NCBI RefSeq assembly: GCF_040807025.1
Contig: NC_090943.1
Coordinates: 121,099,900-121,163,899, forward strand
DNA from: Struthio camelus
Taxonomy: Eukaryota; Chordata; Aves; Struthioniformes; Struthionidae
Reading direction: 5' to 3'
Length of the DNA: 64,000 nt
This document shows, in pieces, positions 63,701 to 64,000 of the stretch. A program made the position numbers and the translations under genes. The notes under the pieces are model-generated. The model was not told the origin of the DNA. It saw nothing but the letters and a program-made list of their open reading frames with translations, and searched no databases. How positions within the stretch are numbered: the first letter of the stretch is position 1; each line of letters begins with the position of its first letter.

Positions 63701-63948
63701 CGTCATACATTTGACTGAATCATTGAAATAGAAATATTGTATATACCTGCTCAGTCACTTAAATCTACCTTTCAATAGTACTTGGAACGATCTTGGTGCA
63801 GGCATGGTTTTATGATTTCAGAACGGGTTTATTTTTGGATCTCTAGATTGAAGCTTTAGAGAAGGTGAATGAAGATCACGTGCAGAAACATGGAAAGAAA
63901 GTGTCTGCATTTCCAAGTGATGGAGACCCGCCTATATATGATGAATAG
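54624..63948 (+). CDS. RIOK3: RIOK3, serine/threonine-protein kinase RIO3, full coding span, 13 exons
   Basis: RIOK3 is an atypical RIO-family kinase of the cytoplasm, linked to pre-40S ribosome maturation and to innate immune signalling (MDA5, TBK1/IRF3 adaptor roles are reported). Thirteen exons with GT/AG borders join to 517 codons plus stop, against 519 residues in human. The N-terminal third has the conserved [20 protein letters not shown] segment and an acidic [13 protein letters not shown] region. The kinase core shows the glycine loop STGKES (residues 260-265), the catalytic lysine in CAIKVFK (K290), the catalytic loop HADLSEYN (404-411, Asp406) and the metal site IDVSQ (Asp423). All are intact, so an active fold is expected. 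It is divergent from TMEM241. The only notable differences from human are in the first exon and a shortened linker before the catalytic lysine. The start was chosen for homology and because it leads directly into the conserved MD-VGVA beginning. Confidence 0.97.
54690..56293 (+). other. RIOK3 introns 1 and 2 (exon 2 lies between)
   Basis: The start of intron 1 belongs to the CpG island and holds a (TG)n tract at about 54945 to 54963. Nothing else was recognised. Confidence 0.7.
55442..55563 (+). CDS. RIOK3: RIOK3 coding exon 2
   Basis: A 122-nt exon reading [11 protein letters not shown], then the highly conserved [20 protein letters not shown]. The acceptor is TTTACTTTACAG and the donor GTAAGT; it leaves in phase 2. 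Confidence 0.97.
56294..56439 (+). CDS. RIOK3: RIOK3 coding exon 3
   Basis: A 146-nt exon with [20 protein letters not shown] and later [17 protein letters not shown]. The acceptor is GTGTTACACAG and the donor GTACTC; it leaves in phase 1. Confidence 0.97.
56569..56673 (+). CDS. RIOK3: RIOK3 coding exon 4
   Basis: A 105-nt exon reading [20 protein letters not shown] then [14 protein letters not shown], the acidic linker of the family. The acceptor is TTCTCAAG and the donor GTATGT; it leaves in phase 1. Confidence 0.97.
56674..58139 (+). other. RIOK3 introns 4 and 5 (exon 5 lies between)
   Basis: AT-rich, with an 11-base C run at 58071 to 58081 near the exon 6 acceptor. No other feature was seen. 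Confidence 0.65.
57228..57337 (+). CDS. RIOK3: RIOK3 coding exon 5
   Basis: A 110-nt exon; joined peptide [20 protein letters not shown] then [17 protein letters not shown]. The acceptor is TGCTACTGGCAG and the donor GTAAGT; it ends in phase 0. Confidence 0.97.
58140..58283 (+). CDS. RIOK3: RIOK3 coding exon 6
   Basis: Forty-eight codons, [20 protein letters not shown] through [11 protein letters not shown]. The acceptor is GTGCTTATAG and the donor GTATGT; phase 0 at both ends. Confidence 0.97.
58284..60127 (+). other. RIOK3 introns 6 and 7 (exon 7 lies between)
   Basis: No repeat or RNA gene was recognised in either intron. Confidence 0.65.
58853..58980 (+). CDS. RIOK3: RIOK3 coding exon 7, glycine loop
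   Basis: A 128-nt exon carrying [20 protein letters not shown], the RIO ATP-binding loop. The acceptor is TCCTACTTGTAG and the donor GTATGT; it leaves in phase 2. Confidence 0.97.
60128..60319 (+). CDS. RIOK3: RIOK3 coding exon 8, catalytic lysine
   Basis: A 192-nt exon with [20 protein letters not shown] and later [18 protein letters not shown]. The acceptor is TTTTTCCACCAG followed directly by AAG, a NAGNAG tandem site; the start given uses the first AG. The donor is GTACAA, phase 2. Confidence 0.94.
60704..60749. repeat. (AC)23 microsatellite near a splice acceptor
   Basis: Perfect AC repeat of 46 bases in RIOK3 intron 8, ending 60 bases before exon 9. Confidence 0.95.
60810..60969 (+). 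CDS. RIOK3: RIOK3 coding exon 9
   Basis: A 160-nt exon reading [20 protein letters not shown] then [19 protein letters not shown]. The acceptor is TCTGTTCCACAG, downstream of a long CA repeat. The donor is GTAAGA, phase 0. Confidence 0.97.
61494..61574 (+). CDS. RIOK3: RIOK3 coding exon 10, catalytic loop
   Basis: Twenty-seven codons including [19 protein letters not shown], the HxDxSxxN loop. The acceptor is GGTTCCTTGCAG and the donor GTAGTG; phase 0 at both ends. Confidence 0.97.
61665..61754 (+). CDS. RIOK3: RIOK3 coding exon 11, metal-binding motif
   Basis: Thirty codons, [20 protein letters not shown] then [10 protein letters not shown], with the IDxxQ metal-binding motif. The acceptor is CTCTGACTATAG and the donor GTAGGA. 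Only a 90-nt intron separates it from exon 10. Confidence 0.97.
61755..63846 (+). other. RIOK3 introns 11 and 12 (exon 12 lies between)
   Basis: Intron 12 is 1.6 kb of AT-rich DNA with T-rich runs near 63063. No exon or repeat family was recognised. Confidence 0.65.
62122..62229 (+). CDS. RIOK3: RIOK3 coding exon 12
   Basis: Thirty-six codons, [20 protein letters not shown] through [10 protein letters not shown]. The acceptor is TATTGAATAG and the donor a weak GTATAA; phase 0. Confidence 0.96.
63847..63948 (+). CDS. RIOK3: RIOK3 coding exon 13, terminal
   Basis: Thirty-three codons and the TAG stop, beginning [18 protein letters not shown] and ending DGDPPIYDE, as in human. The acceptor is TTGGATCTCTAG. 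The 3' UTR starts at 63949 and leaves the window; no polyadenylation signal is seen in the 52 bases available. Confidence 0.96.
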   Translation: MEALEKVNEDHVQKHGKKVSAFPSDGDPPIYDE

Positions 63949-64000
63949 CACTGAGTGTAAAGCTGCTAAAAGAAGAAACACAAATTTGCTGCTTCTGACT

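Overview
The window is vertebrate nuclear DNA, most likely from a bird. It is intron-rich, has two CpG-island promoters, and its only recognisable interspersed repeats are CR1 LINE fragments, the dominant avian family. The two genes were identified by reading conserved exons with consensus splice sites and comparing the joined peptides with remembered vertebrate proteins. No database search was run.

Layout. Positions 1 to 48119 are covered by TMEM241 on the minus strand. Thirteen coding exons join in frame to 255 codons, from the start codon at 48119 down to 15957. The last about 41 codons of the protein were not found and probably lie beyond position 1. From 48120 to 54623 is the gap between the two divergent genes. 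It holds the TMEM241 CpG-island promoter, a decayed leucine-rich-repeat gene on the minus strand (about 49030 to 50003), a GC-rich patch with a 25-bp tandem duplication, and the RIOK3 promoter. From 54624 to 63948 RIOK3 runs on the plus strand. Its 13 coding exons are all present and join to 517 codons plus stop. The window ends 52 bases into the 3' UTR.

The genes. RIOK3 is an atypical RIO-family kinase tied to pre-40S ribosome maturation and innate signalling; its glycine loop, catalytic lysine, HxDxSxxN loop and IDxxQ metal site are all intact. TMEM241 is a multipass nucleotide-sugar-transporter-like Golgi protein. The head-to-head TMEM241/RIOK3 order matches human chromosome 18, where RMC1 and NPC1 follow RIOK3. 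The genes are neighbours but not known partners.

No new multi-gene system is visible. The points most worth a second look are the leucine-rich-repeat relic, start-proximal uORFs in both genes, a (CA)23 tract just upstream of a RIOK3 splice acceptor, a NAGNAG acceptor in RIOK3, a 26-nt TMEM241 microexon, and a cluster of RFX-like motifs in the last TMEM241 intron.
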